A stretch of 59,578 nucleotides of DNA from the NCBI GenBank assembly GCA_024635555.1, contig JAGXIO010000041.1, forward strand, positions 1-59,578, given 5' to 3'. This document shows positions 8,447-17,076 of the stretch, in pieces. The stretch is from Saccharicrinis sp. (GTDB taxonomy: Bacteria > Bacteroidota > Bacteroidia > Bacteroidales > Marinilabiliaceae). Made by a program: the position numbers and the translations under genes. Under the pieces are notes generated by a model, which ran no database searches, had not been told where the DNA came from, and saw only the letters and a program-made list of their open reading frames with translations. Numbering within the stretch: position 1 is the stretch's first letter; every line of letters starts with the position of its first letter.

Positions 8447-8986
8447 ATGAAAATTCTAAAGAAAATTTTAATCGGACTTGCTATCGTTATTGCAGTTCCA
8501 TTAATTGTAGCCTTGTTCGTACAAAAGGATTATGCTGTAGAGCGTGAAACCATAATTGATAGACCAAAATTAGAAGTATTTGAATATATAAAACATTTGA
8601 AAAATCAAGACAATTATAGCAAGTGGGCAACAATAGACCCTAATATGAAAAAAACCTATCGTGGGACAGACGGAACGGTTGGATTTGTTTCTGCTTGGGA
8701 AAGCGATAATAAAGAAGTTGGCGTTGGAGAACAAGAGATTAAAAAAATTATTGAAGGCGAAAGAGTTGAATTTGAATTACGCTTTTTTAAGCCTTTTGAG
8801 GCTACAGAGCCAGCTTTTATGACAACAGAAGCAATTACTGAAAATAAAACTAGAGTAATTTGGGGGTTTAGAGGTCATTTGAGTTATCCGATGAACTTGA
8901 TGATGTTGTTTATGGATTTTGAAAAAATAATTGGAGACGATTTACAAGCAGGACTAAATCAATTAAAAACTAAATTGGAGAAATAA
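8447..8986 (+). CDS. SRPBCC (START-like) family protein with N-terminal membrane segment
   Basis: The 179-residue product starts with a lysine-flanked hydrophobic helix (residues about 5-26, IGLAIVIAVPLIVALFV). A START/AHSA1-like fold follows: the early segment VERETIIDRPKLEVFEYI and the late WGFRGHLSYPMNLMMLFMDF are typical of the polyketide-cyclase-like family. The domain probably binds a small hydrophobic ligand outside the membrane. The ligand is unknown. Its stop overlaps the start of the next gene by one base. Both genes are clearly more AT-rich than the neighbours, which may reflect transfer. Confidence 0.8.
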   Translation: MKILKKILIGLAIVIAVPLIVALFVQKDYAVERETIIDRPKLEVFEYIKHLKNQDNYSKWATIDPNMKKTYRGTDGTVGFVSAWESDNKEVGVGEQEIKKIIEGERVEFELRFFKPFEATEPAFMTTEAITENKTRVIWGFRGHLSYPMNLMMLFMDFEKIIGDDLQAGLNQLKTKLEK

Positions 8987-9366
8987 TGGAAAATTTAAAA
9001 TTAGGAGCATTTTCTATCAGCCTTGCCGTAAAGGACATTCAAATATCAAAAGAATTCTACGAAAATTTAGGATTCATAACAATAGGTGGTGACATAAATC
9101 AAAAATGGTTGATACTTAAAAATGGCAATTCACTAATTGGGTTATTTCAAGAAATGTTTGATAAAAACATAATTACTTTCAACCCTGGTTGGGATGAAAA
9201 CGCACAAAATATTGACAAATTTGACGACATTAGAGTTATTCAAAACCATCTAAAACAGTGTGGTATAAAACTGACTGGAGAGGTTGATGAAAACTCGACT
9301 GGCCCTGCAAGCATCACATTAACTGACCCAGATGGAAATAATATTCTAATTGACCAGCATAGATAA
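8986..9366 (+). CDS. VOC family (glyoxalase/dioxygenase-like) protein
   Basis: This 126-residue protein has the VOC layout. An N-terminal SISLAVKDIQISKEFYENLGF strand-helix pair comes first, a central WLILKNGNSLIGLFQ comes next, and ITLTDPDGNNILIDQHR is at the end. VOC proteins bind a metal or small molecule in a paired beta-alpha-beta-beta-beta module; the reaction is not predictable here. It begins inside the stop of the upstream SRPBCC gene (TAATG), so the two are co-translated. A fragment of another gene starts immediately at its stop. Confidence 0.85.
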   Translation: MENLKLGAFSISLAVKDIQISKEFYENLGFITIGGDINQKWLILKNGNSLIGLFQEMFDKNIITFNPGWDENAQNIDKFDDIRVIQNHLKQCGIKLTGEVDENSTGPASITLTDPDGNNILIDQHR

Positions 9367-9488
9367 AGCTAGGTTACCAAGTATGGATTGCAGAAAATTT
9401 AACATATTTGCCAAGTGTTGACAGAGATAAACTAAAAGAAAACAGATACAATCCACTAAAACAGAACCAACACCGAAGTAGCCAATAG
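9366..9488 (+). pseudogene. Fragment resembling a FISUMP domain
   Basis: Read from 9366, the frame gives GYQVWIAENLTYLPSVDRD and ends at a TAG at 9486-9488. The pattern Q-W-ENL-YLPSV is characteristic of the Fibrobacter succinogenes major paralogous (FISUMP) domain of surface lipoproteins in Bacteroidota and Fibrobacteres. No start codon or signal peptide precedes it: the frame begins within the stop codon of the VOC gene. It is probably debris left by a rearrangement. About 120 bp downstream holds no further gene. Confidence 0.55.
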
Positions 9489-9605
9489 CCATCGAAACTG
9501 GCTTTATAGCCCTTCCCGGGAAGCTTTCGACTTTATTAATTTACTTGGTTCATTTGACCATTTGACTTAATAGTCAATCATTTTCACCAAATAACCTTTC
9601 TCATG

Positions 9606-10010
9606 TTAAGCTATAAACCTATCCGATTGCTCTTTGCTGACGATAAGGCATCGTGGTTTAAAAAAACGGTGTCTGTTGCGAGCTACCCAATCGTAAATAG
9701 CATCGGCAATAGTAGTGGGGATTATTTTAAATACGGCAAGCAGGTTGAATGGAAATTTTAAGTAAGGCGTTATGCGCATTACTGCCTTACTTTTAATAAA
9801 GATGGTTTGGTTTTGCAACAATACAATCGAATCGGGGTTAGTTGGCATGTTTGCAGAATTTTGCAAGATATCTTTAGCCCATTCCGATTGCAGTGTGGCA
9901 AATTTTATGCGTTTATCCTTTTCGAAACGTAGGATAAACTGAACGGCAAAACTGCAAAGTCCACAATCTCCATCATATAATAAAACAGGCTCGTCTTTAA
10001 CATTACTCAT
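9606..10010 (-). CDS. DCC family thiol-disulfide oxidoreductase-like protein (DUF393)
   Basis: The best start is 10010 (MSNVKDEPVLLYDGDCGLC). The upstream in-frame ATG at 10109 would overlap a terminator. The 134-residue protein has YDGDCGLCSFAVQFIL, where D-x-C-x-x-C is the family signature with a redox-type CxxC, and ends in RHRFF-KPRCL. These small soluble proteins are presumed thiol oxidoreductases, but biochemical roles are poorly established. It stands alone, downstream of gltD on the same strand and beyond a strong terminator. Confidence 0.88.
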   Translation of the reverse strand: MSNVKDEPVLLYDGDCGLCSFAVQFILRFEKDKRIKFATLQSEWAKDILQNSANMPTNPDSIVLLQNQTIFIKSKAVMRITPYLKFPFNLLAVFKIIPTTIADAIYDWVARNRHRFFKPRCLIVSKEQSDRFIA

Positions 10011-10109
10011 TGTAACACTATTTGGGAGTATAACGCTTGCAATAGCAAAAAAGTTAATCGTAAATTTATTTCTAACCAGATAATACCCACGAAGTCGTTT
10101 TTTTATCAC

Positions 10110-10141
10110 AAAAAAGGAAGACCTTACGATCTTCCTTTTTT
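10110..10141 (-). terminator. Terminator after gltBD
   Basis: A 14-bp stem with one mismatch, AAAAAAGGAAGACC against GATCTTCCTTTTTT, has a TTAC loop. It is followed on the minus strand by T-rich sequence. It lies 38 nt downstream of the gltD stop. The A/T tracts on both sides could let it work in both directions. Confidence 0.8.
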
Positions 10142-10178
10142 CATCTTGCAGGCATAAGCCTACCGACCAATTATTTAT

Positions 10179-11606
10179 CTATCCTAGTTTGCTAAGAAAT
10201 TCATTGACACTCTCGGCAGCCTCGCGTCCTTTTTGAATGGCAGTAACCACCAAACTGGCACCATGGTGCGAATCGCCTGCGGCAAACACCTTATCGGAGC
10301 TGGTTTGGTACTTGTTGTTTATTTTCAGATTGCCTCTTTGGTCGGTTTCTATACCCAACTCTTGCACCAAACCACTGTGCACGGCGTGTACAAAACCCAT
10401 CGAAAGCAAAACTAACTCAACGTCCACAATTTTTTCGGTTCCCTGCACTTCTGTCATTTTCCAGGCTCCTTTATCATCTTTGGACCAATGCACCTCGACC
10501 AGCTCAACTTTTTTAAGCACCCCATTTTCGCCAATAAATCTTTTGGTAGAAAGGCTCCACTTCCGCTCGCAACCTTCTTCGTGCGAACTAGATGTTCTGA
10601 GGGTAGTGGGCCAATAAGGCCAAGGATTGCCCAATGTGCGTTCTTTCGAGGGCTGAGGCAAAATCTCAATTTGAGTTACACTTTTCGCCTTTTGACGTAT
10701 CGAAGTACCCACACAATCCGATCCGGTATCACCACCACCAATAACCAACACATTTTTTCCTTTGGCTTCAATACGGTTTTTGGCTGGAACTTTAACACCT
10801 CGGTTCACCCGGTTTTGTTGGGTCAAAAAATCCATAGCAAAATGAACACCTTTTAAGTCGCGGCCTTCTACAGGTAAGTCGCGAGGTTGCATAGCACCAA
10901 TAGCCAAAACAACGGAATCATAGCCTTTGAGTAACTCTTCCCCGCTTACATCCAGCCCAACATGCTGATTGATTTTTATATTTATACCCTCTTGCCTAAA
11001 CAATTCTATCCGGCGATCAATCACTTTTTTATTGAGCTTAAAATCAGGGATTCCAAAGCGCAACAATCCGCCTACCGCCTCATCTTTTTCAAAGATAGTT
11101 ACGGTGTGTCCCATTTGATTTAACAAATCAGCAGCCGAAAGGCCAGCTGGACCTGAACCAATAACAGCCACTTTTTTACCTGTGCGTACTTTTGGTATGC
11201 GTGGCAGTACAAAACCACTGGCAAAAGCTTTTTCAACAACAGAACATTCGTTTTCGCGGATGGTAACCGTCTCGTCGTGAATAGCCAGCACACATGATTT
11301 TTCGCAGGGGGCAGGACATACCCGACCCGTGAACTCAGGAAAACTATTTGTTGAATGCAAAATGTCGCTGGCCAGCTTCCACTCGCCTTTATAAACGGCA
11401 TCCTGCCACTCTGGTATCTTACTTCCTACCGGACAAGCCCAATGGCAAAAGGGAATGCCACAATCCATACATCTGGATGCCTGTAATTTTCGATCGGTTT
11501 CGTTGAGTGTTTGTTCCACTTCGCCATAATCATCCACACGTTCACTAACAGGGCGATAGCCGCTCACTTTGCGTTCTACCTCCATAAAACCTTTTGGGTT
11601 ACCCAT
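10179..11606 (-). CDS. gltD: Glutamate synthase small subunit
   Basis: The start at 11606 (MGNPKGFMEVERK) fits GltD; an upstream ATG at 11645 adds 13 unlikely residues. The 475-residue protein has N-terminal Fe-S cysteines (CMDCGIPFCHWACPVG and CPAPCEKSCVL). It then has the FAD motif VIGSGPAGLSAADLL near residue 150 and the NADPH motif VIGGGDTGSDCVGT near residue 280. It passes electrons from NAD(P)H through flavin and Fe-S to GltB. It follows gltB on the same strand after about 310 bp of repeat-rich sequence. Confidence 0.96.
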   Translation of the reverse strand: MGNPKGFMEVERKVSGYRPVSERVDDYGEVEQTLNETDRKLQASRCMDCGIPFCHWACPVGSKIPEWQDAVYKGEWKLASDILHSTNSFPEFTGRVCPAPCEKSCVLAIHDETVTIRENECSVVEKAFASGFVLPRIPKVRTGKKVAVIGSGPAGLSAADLLNQMGHTVTIFEKDEAVGGLLRFGIPDFKLNKKVIDRRIELFRQEGINIKINQHVGLDVSGEELLKGYDSVVLAIGAMQPRDLPVEGRDLKGVHFAMDFLTQQNRVNRGVKVPAKNRIEAKGKNVLVIGGGDTGSDCVGTSIRQKAKSVTQIEILPQPSKERTLGNPWPYWPTTLRTSSSHEEGCERKWSLSTKRFIGENGVLKKVELVEVHWSKDDKGAWKMTEVQGTEKIVDVELVLLSMGFVHAVHSGLVQELGIETDQRGNLKINNKYQTSSDKVFAAGDSHHGASLVVTAIQKGREAAESVNEFLSKLG

Positions 11607-11638
11607 GATATTTTTGTTTAATGTTTTGTTTATATTTT

Positions 11639-11680
11639 CGACCACAGCCTGCCCCGTTTTTTCGGGGAATTAAACGAATT
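11639..11680. repeat. Intergenic hairpin repeat, copy 2
   Basis: This is a near-identical copy of 1561-1604: CGACCACAGCCTGCCCCG, then a T-rich loop, CGGGGAATTAAACGAATT. It lies 33 nt upstream of the gltD start, comparable to the position of copy 1 upstream of trpB. Confidence 0.7.
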
Positions 11681-11721
11681 GATTTATCTACGATAAACGA
11701 TAATTGCGCTGCAATCGTAAC

Positions 11722-11866
11722 TAGCCCCTGGCTTCAGCCTGGGGTAAATGCAATCTATCCTTCGGGCTTTAGCCCAAATATATAATTGTAATTTATGTTT
11801 CGGTTAAAACCGATTTACAAGGTGTAAATAGTGCACAGCATAAATGCCGTGCCTAGTTATAAAAGA
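11722..11866. repeat. Composite palindromic intergenic repeat, copy 2
   Basis: This block shares palindromes with 5213-5332: GCCCCTGGCTTCAGCCTGGGG (11724-11744), GGGCTTTAGCCC (11764-11775), CGGTTAAAACCG (11801-11812) and GCACAGCATAAATGCCGTGC followed by CTAGTTATAAAA. It fills the gltB-gltD gap. No gene is seen in it. Confidence 0.7.
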
Positions 11867-11919
11867 TTAAAAATGAACCCTTTTTATAACTCCTACTCCT
11901 GATTAATTCACACGACTAA

Positions 11920-14900
11920 CTACTCTCTCACGTAAGGAGCATCCTCAGTTTCCATCAGTTTTTGATCCAGCTCTTTTATCTTTTGCTCTTGCTGTACCTT
12001 TTTATATTCAAACGGAATCACCTTGATAAATTTGGGTAAATACTTGCTCCAATTTACCAATATGTCCTGGGCTTTTTCGCTGTTGGTGTGCAACAGATGT
12101 TTGTTTAGCAAATACTGTAATTCTTGTACATCGGAAGCATCTTCAACGGGTGAAAGATCTACCAAGCCTTTGTTACAGTAGAAATCAAAATCACCCTCTT
12201 CGTCGAGCACATAGGCCACTCCGCCGCTCATGCCTGCTGCAAAGTTTCTTCCGGTTTTTCCTATAACTGCTACCCTGCCTCCTGTCATATATTCGCAACA
12301 ATGGTCGCCTACCCCTTCCACTACGGCGAATGCCCCAGAGTTACGCACGGCAAAACGCTCGCCGGCCACCCCTCTGATATATACGCTGCCGGATGTGGCA
12401 CCGTACAAAACGGTGTTTCCAATAATGATATTCTCTTCGGGTTTAAATGTTGAACCAGCAGGAGGAACTACTATGATTTTACCGCCTGAAAGTCCTTTGC
12501 CTAGATAATCATTGGAATCTCCTTCCAACTTAAAAGCAACACCTTTGGTAAGGAAAGCACCAAAACTCTGACCTGCAGAACCGTTAAATTTACAATTGAT
12601 GGTATTTTTCGGCAAGCCTTCTTCGCCATAACGTTTACTTACCTCGCCCGATAACATAGCACCCACGGCTCTATCGGTATTGGTGATATCTCTGGCTATC
12701 CAAACTTTAGCCTGATTTATCAAAGCAGGTTGTGCCTCCTCAATCAATTGCCAATCCATCACATCTTCGATACCGTGCTTTTGTGCGCTGGTATTATGCA
12801 GCGGATAAATCTTCGCCTCCTCGGGAAAATAAAGCAATCTGCTCAAGTCGATTCCCTTAGTTTTCCAGTTACCAACGGTGGTGTCTTGCTCCATTAGGTC
12901 GGTACGCCCAATAATTTCATTGAGCGATTTATAACCCATCTCGGCCAAATACTCCCTCACCTCTTGAGCCAGAAAATTCATAAAATTAACCACGTAAACG
13001 TATTTCCCGATAAAGCGTTTTCGCAATTCAGGGTCTTGTGTGGCAACACCTGCGGGGCAAGTGTTCAGATGGCATTTTCGCATCATTACACACCCCAGTG
13101 TTACCAGAGCCGAAGTGGCAAAACCATATTCTTCGGCACCTAGAATAGCCATCTTTATCACATCCAAACCAGTTTTAAGCTGGCCATCTGTCTGCAACCT
13201 TACTCTTCCGCGCAGGTTGTTCATTACCAGTGTTTGTTGTGTTTCGGCCAAGCCAATTTCAACTGGCATTCCGGTGTGTTTAACCGAACTGAGTGGTGAA
13301 GCTCCAGTACCACCTTCGGTTCCGGCGATAACTATCAGGTCTGCATGGGCTTTAGCTACACCTGCGGCCACAGTGCCCACACCCGCTTCAGAAACGAGCT
13401 TAACACTTATCGTGGCTTTAGGGTTTGTACATTTTAGGTCGAATATTAGCTGCGATAAATCCTCAATGGAGTAAATATCATGATGTGGCGGCGGTGATAT
13501 CAAAGTAATGCCCGGCGTTGAATTTCGGAGCTTGGCAATAATTTTATCTACCTTAAACCCTGGTAGCTGACCCCCTTCGCCAGGCTTAGCACCTTGCGCT
13601 ATTTTAATTTGGAGCTCATCGGCATTAACCAAATAATTATTGGTAACGCCAAATCTGCCCGAAGCTACCTGCTTGATAGCACTACGAGCATTGGTTTTAA
13701 ATCGTTCGGCATCTTCGCCACCTTCGCCTGTGTTGCTCCTTCCCTTCACCTTATTCATAGCCATGGCCAAAGCCGTATGGGCTTCTTTGGAAATAGAACC
13801 GTAACTCATGGCTCCGGTGACAAATCGGCGCGTAATATCTTCGATGGGCTCCACCTCGGCGATGGGAATAGGCTTGCGCTCCTTCAGCTTTAACAGTCCC
13901 CGCAAAAACAGGGGACTTCTATTGTCGCTATTTACAGCTTGGGTATATTCTTTAAACTTAGCGTAATCGCCCTCTGTGGTAGACCATTGCAGCAGACCAA
14001 TGGTCTCTGGATTCCAACCGTGCTTTTCGCCATATTTGCGATAGGCGTAGTTACCTGTGCTATTGAGCACGCTGTTGGGTTTTGATTCCGAATAAGCATC
14101 TTGATGAAACATTTCTGCCTCGCGCGCCAACTCCTCAAAACCTACGCCGCCAATTTTAGATGATGTTCCGGTAAAATACTTATTTATAATATCCTGCGAA
14201 ATACCAATGGCCTCAAAAATCTGTGCGCCATGATAACTGCGCAGGGTTGAAATACCCATTTTACTCATTACTTTGAGCAAGCCCTTATCAACCGCTTTGA
14301 TATAATTTTCGCGTGCTTGGGTATAATCCATATTAATTTTACCCTTTTTAACCAAATCATCAATGGTGGCAAAGCTCAAATAAGGGTTTATAACGCTGGC
14401 ACCAAAGCCAAGCAACAAAGCATAGTGCATCACTTCACGCGCTTCGCCTGTTTCTACCATCAACCCAGTTTGCATTCGCTTTTGGGTTTTAATAAGATGA
14501 TGGTGAACGGCAGAAACTGCTAACAAGGATGGCACAGGAGCCATATCTTCGCTGATATTTCTATCGGAAAGTATGATGTAATTTTTTTCGTCGTCAACAG
14601 CCTTTTCAGCAGCTAGACACATGGCATCAACCGCTTTTCTCATTCCCTCGCCACCATCTTTTACCGGATATAGCATGGGTATGGTAACTTGCGTAAATTC
14701 TTCGCGGTGATAATCTTTTATCTTGCCCAAATCGGTATTGGTAACAATGGGGCTTTTGAACTTAATTAAACGGCAGTGCGAGGGCGTGTACTCCAAAATA
14801 TTTTTAGAAGCCGACCCAATATAATTGGTAAGCGACATGACCAGCCCCTCCCGAATAGGGTCTATAGGCGGATTGGTAACCTGGGCAAAGAGCTGGCGAA

Positions 14901-16437
14901 AGTAATTGAACAAGCGCTGTGGCTTTTCCGACATGGCGGCAATAGGCGTATCATTTCCCATGGAAGTGATAGGTTCCATGGCTGTTTGTGCCATGGGGGT
15001 TATCAACAGTTCGATATCCTCTTTGGCGTAACCAAACGTTTTTAAGTAGGTTTCGAAGTTATCCACAGATGAGTTGACCCTGGTTTTTACTTCGATATCC
15101 TTTAAGCTGATCCTATTTTCTTTTAACCAATTTTCGAAAGGATATTTTTGCGATAGCTGTGCCTTGGTTTCTTGGTCGGGGATGATAATGCCCAATTTGG
15201 TATCCACCAAAAGTAACTTCCCTGGCTTCAAGCGTCCTTTTTCCTTAATTTCTTCAGGAGCAAAGTTTTGTACGCCCACCTCGGAACCCATTACGATCAT
15301 ATCATTTTTGGTAATCACATAACGTGAAGGCCGAAGTCCGTTTCGGTCAAGGGTACCTCCTATATACCTACCATCGGAAAATACAATAGAAGCTGGACCA
15401 TCCCAAGGCTCCATAATGGTTGAGTGAAACTCGTAGTAGGCCTTTAAACTTTTCGGAATAGGGTTTTTATCATTCCACGATTCGGGAATGAGCATGCTTA
15501 AAGCCTGAGGTAAACTTCTTCCTGTTAGGAAAAGAAATTCCAACACGTTATCTAACGAAGCGGAATCGCTTTTTCCGGGCTCAATCACTGGGAAAATCTT
15601 TTGCAGATCCTCGCCAAACAAATCGGATTTAAGGAGCGACTCGCGAGCCTGCATCCAAAGGCGATTTCCTTTTATAGTGTTAATTTCACCATTGTGTGCG
15701 ATTACACGGAATGGCTGTGCCAAATCCCAAGTTGGAAAAGTGTTGGTGCTGAACCTAGAGTGTACCAGTGATATGGCGCTCTTTAATTTCGGGTTTTTAA
15801 GATCCAAATAATAAGTGCCAACCTGTTCGGGGGTAAGCATCCCCTTATAAATAAATATTTTAGTCGATAACGAAGGGAAGTAAAAAGACTCCTTTTGCTT
15901 TAATTCAGACTCCCTGATTTTACGCTCGGTAACTTTGCGGGCTATAAACAACTTACGTTCTAAAGTATTTTGCTCGTATTTTCCTTTAACAAATATTTGT
16001 CGGATAAAAGGCTCGGATTTTTTTGCTATTTCGCCCAAAATCGTGCCGTCCACCGGCACATCCCGATAACCTATCAACTCTAAACCCTCCTCAACAAGCT
16101 GTGCATTTAAAACTTCTTGGCACAGCAAAGCCTCTTTACTGCTGGCGGGTAAAAATAAAAGTCCGGTACCGTATTTTCCGGGTCCAGGCAAATCAAACCC
16201 TAACGAGCTACAAAACTCATGGGGTACTTGTATCAATATACCAGCACCGTCACCCGACTTATTATCGGAGCTTTCGGCACCTCGGTGAGTCATATTTACC
16301 AACACTTGTAAGCCTCTGTCAACTATATCGTGTGATGTTTGTCCTTTGATATTGGCCACAAAACCTATCCCGCAGTTATCGTGCTCATTTGCGGGGTCGT
16401 ACAACCCTACCGCCTTAGGAAATCTTTTTTGCATCAT
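11920..16437 (-). CDS. gltB: Glutamate synthase large subunit
   Basis: This 1505-residue protein has the full GOGAT architecture. The N-terminal glutaminase domain has its nucleophilic Cys at residue 22 in EHDNCGIGFV, so about 21 residues are expected to be cleaved. A central domain follows, then the FMN/synthase domain with GEGGEDAERF and PGEGGQLPG. The 3Fe-4S motif is CHLNTCPAGVATQ, and the C-terminal domain has GGK-VV and GVAYVLDEEGDF repeats. It converts glutamine plus 2-oxoglutarate into two glutamates. It is transcribed divergently from the ammonium-transport genes, which suits shared nitrogen control. Confidence 0.97.
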   Translation of the reverse strand: MMQKRFPKAVGLYDPANEHDNCGIGFVANIKGQTSHDIVDRGLQVLVNMTHRGAESSDNKSGDGAGILIQVPHEFCSSLGFDLPGPGKYGTGLLFLPASSKEALLCQEVLNAQLVEEGLELIGYRDVPVDGTILGEIAKKSEPFIRQIFVKGKYEQNTLERKLFIARKVTERKIRESELKQKESFYFPSLSTKIFIYKGMLTPEQVGTYYLDLKNPKLKSAISLVHSRFSTNTFPTWDLAQPFRVIAHNGEINTIKGNRLWMQARESLLKSDLFGEDLQKIFPVIEPGKSDSASLDNVLEFLFLTGRSLPQALSMLIPESWNDKNPIPKSLKAYYEFHSTIMEPWDGPASIVFSDGRYIGGTLDRNGLRPSRYVITKNDMIVMGSEVGVQNFAPEEIKEKGRLKPGKLLLVDTKLGIIIPDQETKAQLSQKYPFENWLKENRISLKDIEVKTRVNSSVDNFETYLKTFGYAKEDIELLITPMAQTAMEPITSMGNDTPIAAMSEKPQRLFNYFRQLFAQVTNPPIDPIREGLVMSLTNYIGSASKNILEYTPSHCRLIKFKSPIVTNTDLGKIKDYHREEFTQVTIPMLYPVKDGGEGMRKAVDAMCLAAEKAVDDEKNYIILSDRNISEDMAPVPSLLAVSAVHHHLIKTQKRMQTGLMVETGEAREVMHYALLLGFGASVINPYLSFATIDDLVKKGKINMDYTQARENYIKAVDKGLLKVMSKMGISTLRSYHGAQIFEAIGISQDIINKYFTGTSSKIGGVGFEELAREAEMFHQDAYSESKPNSVLNSTGNYAYRKYGEKHGWNPETIGLLQWSTTEGDYAKFKEYTQAVNSDNRSPLFLRGLLKLKERKPIPIAEVEPIEDITRRFVTGAMSYGSISKEAHTALAMAMNKVKGRSNTGEGGEDAERFKTNARSAIKQVASGRFGVTNNYLVNADELQIKIAQGAKPGEGGQLPGFKVDKIIAKLRNSTPGITLISPPPHHDIYSIEDLSQLIFDLKCTNPKATISVKLVSEAGVGTVAAGVAKAHADLIVIAGTEGGTGASPLSSVKHTGMPVEIGLAETQQTLVMNNLRGRVRLQTDGQLKTGLDVIKMAILGAEEYGFATSALVTLGCVMMRKCHLNTCPAGVATQDPELRKRFIGKYVYVVNFMNFLAQEVREYLAEMGYKSLNEIIGRTDLMEQDTTVGNWKTKGIDLSRLLYFPEEAKIYPLHNTSAQKHGIEDVMDWQLIEEAQPALINQAKVWIARDITNTDRAVGAMLSGEVSKRYGEEGLPKNTINCKFNGSAGQSFGAFLTKGVAFKLEGDSNDYLGKGLSGGKIIVVPPAGSTFKPEENIIIGNTVLYGATSGSVYIRGVAGERFAVRNSGAFAVVEGVGDHCCEYMTGGRVAVIGKTGRNFAAGMSGGVAYVLDEEGDFDFYCNKGLVDLSPVEDASDVQELQYLLNKHLLHTNSEKAQDILVNWSKYLPKFIKVIPFEYKKVQQEQKIKELDQKLMETEDAPYVRE

Positions 16438-16449
16438 ATGTAACTATTA

Positions 16450-16560
16450 ATAAAGAAGGAATAATACTAAAAACCGGTCGGCTAGCATAAGCAGCCTCTC
16501 CTCAAATCTGTCCACCTTAGATGGTGTTTAATAAAGTGTAAATAAACACCCCTTTTTTAA
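16450..16560 (-). promoter_or_regulatory. Structured 5' leader of gltB
   Basis: On the minus strand GGTGTTTA (16550-16543) can pair with TAAACACC (16529-16522). The CACC of that arm can instead pair with the following GGTG (16526-16512 region), so two stems are mutually exclusive. A further GGCT...AGCC stem lies near 16496-16480. Alternative stems in a leader of about 160 nt suggest RNA-level control, but no known riboswitch class was recognised. Confidence 0.35.
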
Positions 16561-16603
16561 ACGATAATTGTAGTTTTTCAATTCTTTTGCTTATAAAACG
16601 TCA

Positions 16604-16634
16604 CAAAAATAGCGTTTATAATTATCTCTTCCAA
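16604..16634 (-). promoter_or_regulatory. Putative gltB promoter
   Basis: On the minus strand TTG (16634-16632) and an exact TAnnTTTG box, TATTTTTG (16611-16604), are separated by 20 nt. This fits the Bacteroidota primary sigma factor consensus. The leader before gltB would be about 160 nt. Confidence 0.45.
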
Positions 16635-16950
16635 GTTGCAAGATGTTAAAAATATTTTCAAGGTGTTTTCTTTCCTTTCAAATACAAAGTCTTGACCTAA
16701 AATAAAGTACGACAATCGAAGGACAATTAAAAGGCTGCCTGTGTTAAACACCATTACCACTTTCATACTATCTACTTATAATTTATCTTATCGGCTTTTT
16801 AGCATCCTTTAACTTTTAAAATGTAAGTTTTTAGTGTATTTTAGTTACGATTCGTCACATTTAATGCTACATAAGTGTAAATCAGGTTATTTTTTTGACT
16901 TTTATTTTCATTTTATTTGGTGGTTACCAAAAAAGTGTTCATTTTTGCAA

Positions 16951-16964
16951 TGTGATACTTCACA
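16951..16964. promoter_or_regulatory. TGTGA-N4-TCACA dyad upstream of the ammonium cluster
   Basis: TGTGATACTTCACA is a perfect 5-4-5 inverted repeat in the gltB / amt intergenic region. It resembles half-sites of CRP/FNR-family regulators, though the 4-nt spacing is that of FNR rather than CRP. It lies about 110 nt before the porin start. Confidence 0.35.
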
Positions 16965-16966
16965 AA

Positions 16967-17019
16967 GGGGGTGTAAATTTTTAAAACATGCTTTATTTAC
17001 TATCACCCCCCTATTTTTT
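16967..17019 (+). terminator. Hairpin with T-run in the leader of the ammonium-transport cluster
   Basis: GGGGGTG (16967-16973) pairs with CACCCCC (17004-17010) around a long AT-rich loop, and CTATTTTTT follows. This looks like an intrinsic terminator lying 60 nt upstream of the first gene of the cluster, on the same strand. It could end an upstream transcript or act as an attenuator. The long loop makes the prediction uncertain. The remaining gap of about 640 bp between gltB and 17077 holds no gene. Confidence 0.4.
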
Positions 17020-17076
17020 ATTGCATTTAATATTTAAAACTAATTTATTTTGAATTACACCTTAAAAACTATTAAC

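Noticed and set aside
9562-9577. TTGACT-TAAT-AGTCAA palindrome
   Set aside because: It is short, has no T-run and no gene ends nearby in the right orientation; probably not a terminator.
12230-15322. Several 60-140 codon plus-strand frames inside gltB
   Set aside because: They are antisense shadows of a well-conserved gene.
16440-16490. 13-codon frame in the gltB leader (MLADRFLVLFLLY) as an attenuation peptide
   Set aside because: It has no run of Gln or Glu codons, and no T-run terminator follows it.
16578-16766. 62-codon minus-strand frame upstream of gltB
   Set aside because: It overlaps the proposed gltB promoter, and its composition looks non-coding.
16951-16964. Assigning the TGTGA dyad to CRP
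   Set aside because: CRP sites have a 6-nt spacer, here it is 4; I keep it as an unassigned dyad.
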